A stretch of DNA of 64,000 bases from an uncultured Acidimicrobiaceae bacterium. Its GTDB lineage: Bacteria > Actinomycetota > Acidimicrobiia > Acidimicrobiales > Ilumatobacteraceae. The DNA lies in contig CAIXIJ010000008.1 in assembly GCA_903919455.1 (NCBI GenBank), positions 1 to 64,000 of the forward strand, written 5' to 3'. Every line of letters starts with the position of its first letter. Within the stretch, counting starts at the first letter, position 1. The position numbers and the translations under genes were made by a program. A model generated the notes under the pieces. The model saw only the letters and a program-made list of their open reading frames with translations. It made no database searches and was not told the DNA's origin. Of this stretch, positions 63,358-64,000 are shown one piece after another.

Positions 63358-64000
63358 GTGCACGGTCGACGCTGCTTCCTCGTCGTGGTGTTCGGGGCCT
63401 CAGCGCTGATGGTCGCGTGCAGCAAGGGGTCCGAGGGGACAACCACCACCACCGCGCCTGCGGCGACCACCACCACGGCCGCCGCTGCGGACGACGGCAT
63501 CCTCGAGATCGGCGCAGTACTGCCTGGCGGAGGTGCGGCCGCCGACATGGGCGTGTCGATGCGAGCAGCGCTCACGATGGCGGCCGACGAAGTGAACAAG
63601 GCCGGCGGAGTGAACGGCCGACCGATCTCCGTCGTGATGCGCGACGAGGGCGACAGCGCCGCCACGGCGCTGGCCGCCGTGCAAGAACTCGTGCAGGGAC
63701 GCGCCGATGTCATCATCGGCCCCACCTCGTCACTGAACCTGCTCGCCACGTTGTCTGCCACCGTCACCAAGAACGTGCTGACATGCTCGCCCACCTCATC
63801 GGCGCTGTCGCTCGACAACTATCCCTCGAACGGATTGCTGCTGCGCACCGTTCCCAGCGACTCGCTACAGGCGCAGGCCATCGCTCGCACCGTCGACCAG
63901 ACCGGCCGACAGTCCGCGGTGGTCGCCTATCTCGATGACGCCTACGGCCGACCTTTGGCCGATGAGGTGTCGGCAGCGCTCGGCCAGCAGAACACCGCGG
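63358..64000 (+). CDS. ABC transporter substrate-binding lipoprotein (branched-chain amino-acid type), partial
   Basis: The start lies at GTG 63358; the gene runs past the window edge (214 codons visible). A lipoprotein signal (MHGRRCFLVVVFGASALMVAC) and a Thr/Ala-rich spacer precede a Leu/Ile/Val-binding-type domain: EIGAVLPGGGAAADMGVSMR, MAADEVNKAGGVNGRPISVV, DVIIGPTSSLNLLATLSATV, TVDQTGRQSAVVAYLDDAYG. It presents amino acids or similar solutes to an ABC importer whose other genes would lie downstream. A TACACT hexamer 7 bases before the GTG suggests a leaderless start. Confidence 0.87.
   Translation, partial: MHGRRCFLVVVFGASALMVACSKGSEGTTTTTAPAATTTTAAAADDGILEIGAVLPGGGAAADMGVSMRAALTMAADEVNKAGGVNGRPISVVMRDEGDSAATALAAVQELVQGRADVIIGPTSSLNLLATLSATVTKNVLTCSPTSSALSLDNYPSNGLLLRTVPSDSLQAQAIARTVDQTGRQSAVVAYLDDAYGRPLADEVSAALGQQNTA

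Overview
The window is high-GC actinobacterial DNA. Coding is dense, with many GTG/TTG starts, many 4-bp ATGA/GTGA overlaps and several genes that look leaderless. The gene mix fits a free-living Acidimicrobiia-type actinobacterium (Ilumatobacter-like): UPF0182 protein, PAC2 protein, SCO6745 family, YlbL-type PDZ/Lon protease, SigK/RskA pair, DUF222-HNH protein, WxL-like surface proteins and a ferredoxin-P450 pair. The taxonomic guess rests on family content only.

Layout. 1-2.5 kb: four small unknown genes, then an N-acyl-D-amino-acid deacylase. 2.5-5.1 kb: SRPBCC protein, then sigK-rskA and a fasciclin lipoprotein with a SigK-type promoter. 5.2-9.4 kb: DUF2200, serine hydrolase, DksA-like zinc finger, succinate-semialdehyde dehydrogenase and a VOC protein. 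9.4-14.5 kb (minus): carotenoid oxygenase, P450 and ferredoxin with their own promoter, preceded by kup. The kup leader carries a manganese-type (yybP-ykoY-like) riboswitch candidate and a coupled leader ORF. 14.6-18.1 kb: SDR, MBL hydrolase and a LexA-boxed HNH gene. 18.1-19.3 kb: decayed DNA with a truncated HxlR regulator, palindromic repeats and a duplicated tRNA end next to tRNA-fMet. 19.5-23.5 kb: L-fucose-type non-phosphorylating sugar acid pathway. 23.6-28.6 kb: His-rich methyltransferase, hybrid histidine kinase, MFS exporter and Nudix. 28.7-35 kb: divergent cell-surface locus with a WxL-like protein, a DUF916 protein and a membrane partner. 35.2-43.6 kb: coiled-coil protein, UPF0182, DivIVA-like protein, YlbL-type protease, membrane protein and HEAT protein. 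43.6-50.6 kb: lipoprotein esterase, PaiB, Acr3, DsbA-like, VOC, nucleosidase and a second hybrid kinase. 50.7-57.1 kb: oxygenase, TetR/DUF4188 pair, small enzymes, and a PadR/VOC/globin/VOC group with shared operator-like sites. 57.4-58.8 kb: nucleotidyltransferase plus partner module bracketed by 50-bp direct repeats of a GNAT gene end. 58.8-64 kb: SCO6745 protein, a probable selenoprotein with in-frame UGA, DUF2505, PAC2, Nudix and a truncated ABC substrate-binding lipoprotein.

The strongest candidates for something new are: (1) the thioredoxin-fold protein at 59807-60892, interrupted by one in-frame UGA exactly where a redox Cys is expected and followed at once by a SECIS-like hairpin; (2) the riboswitch plus leader ORF ahead of a potassium transporter; (3) a family of interspersed palindromes with a CCC-AC-GGG core at five intergenic loci; (4) the WxL-like surface locus; and (5) the nucleotidyltransferase module between direct repeats. 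All calls come from reading the sequence and remembered family features; no database search was run.
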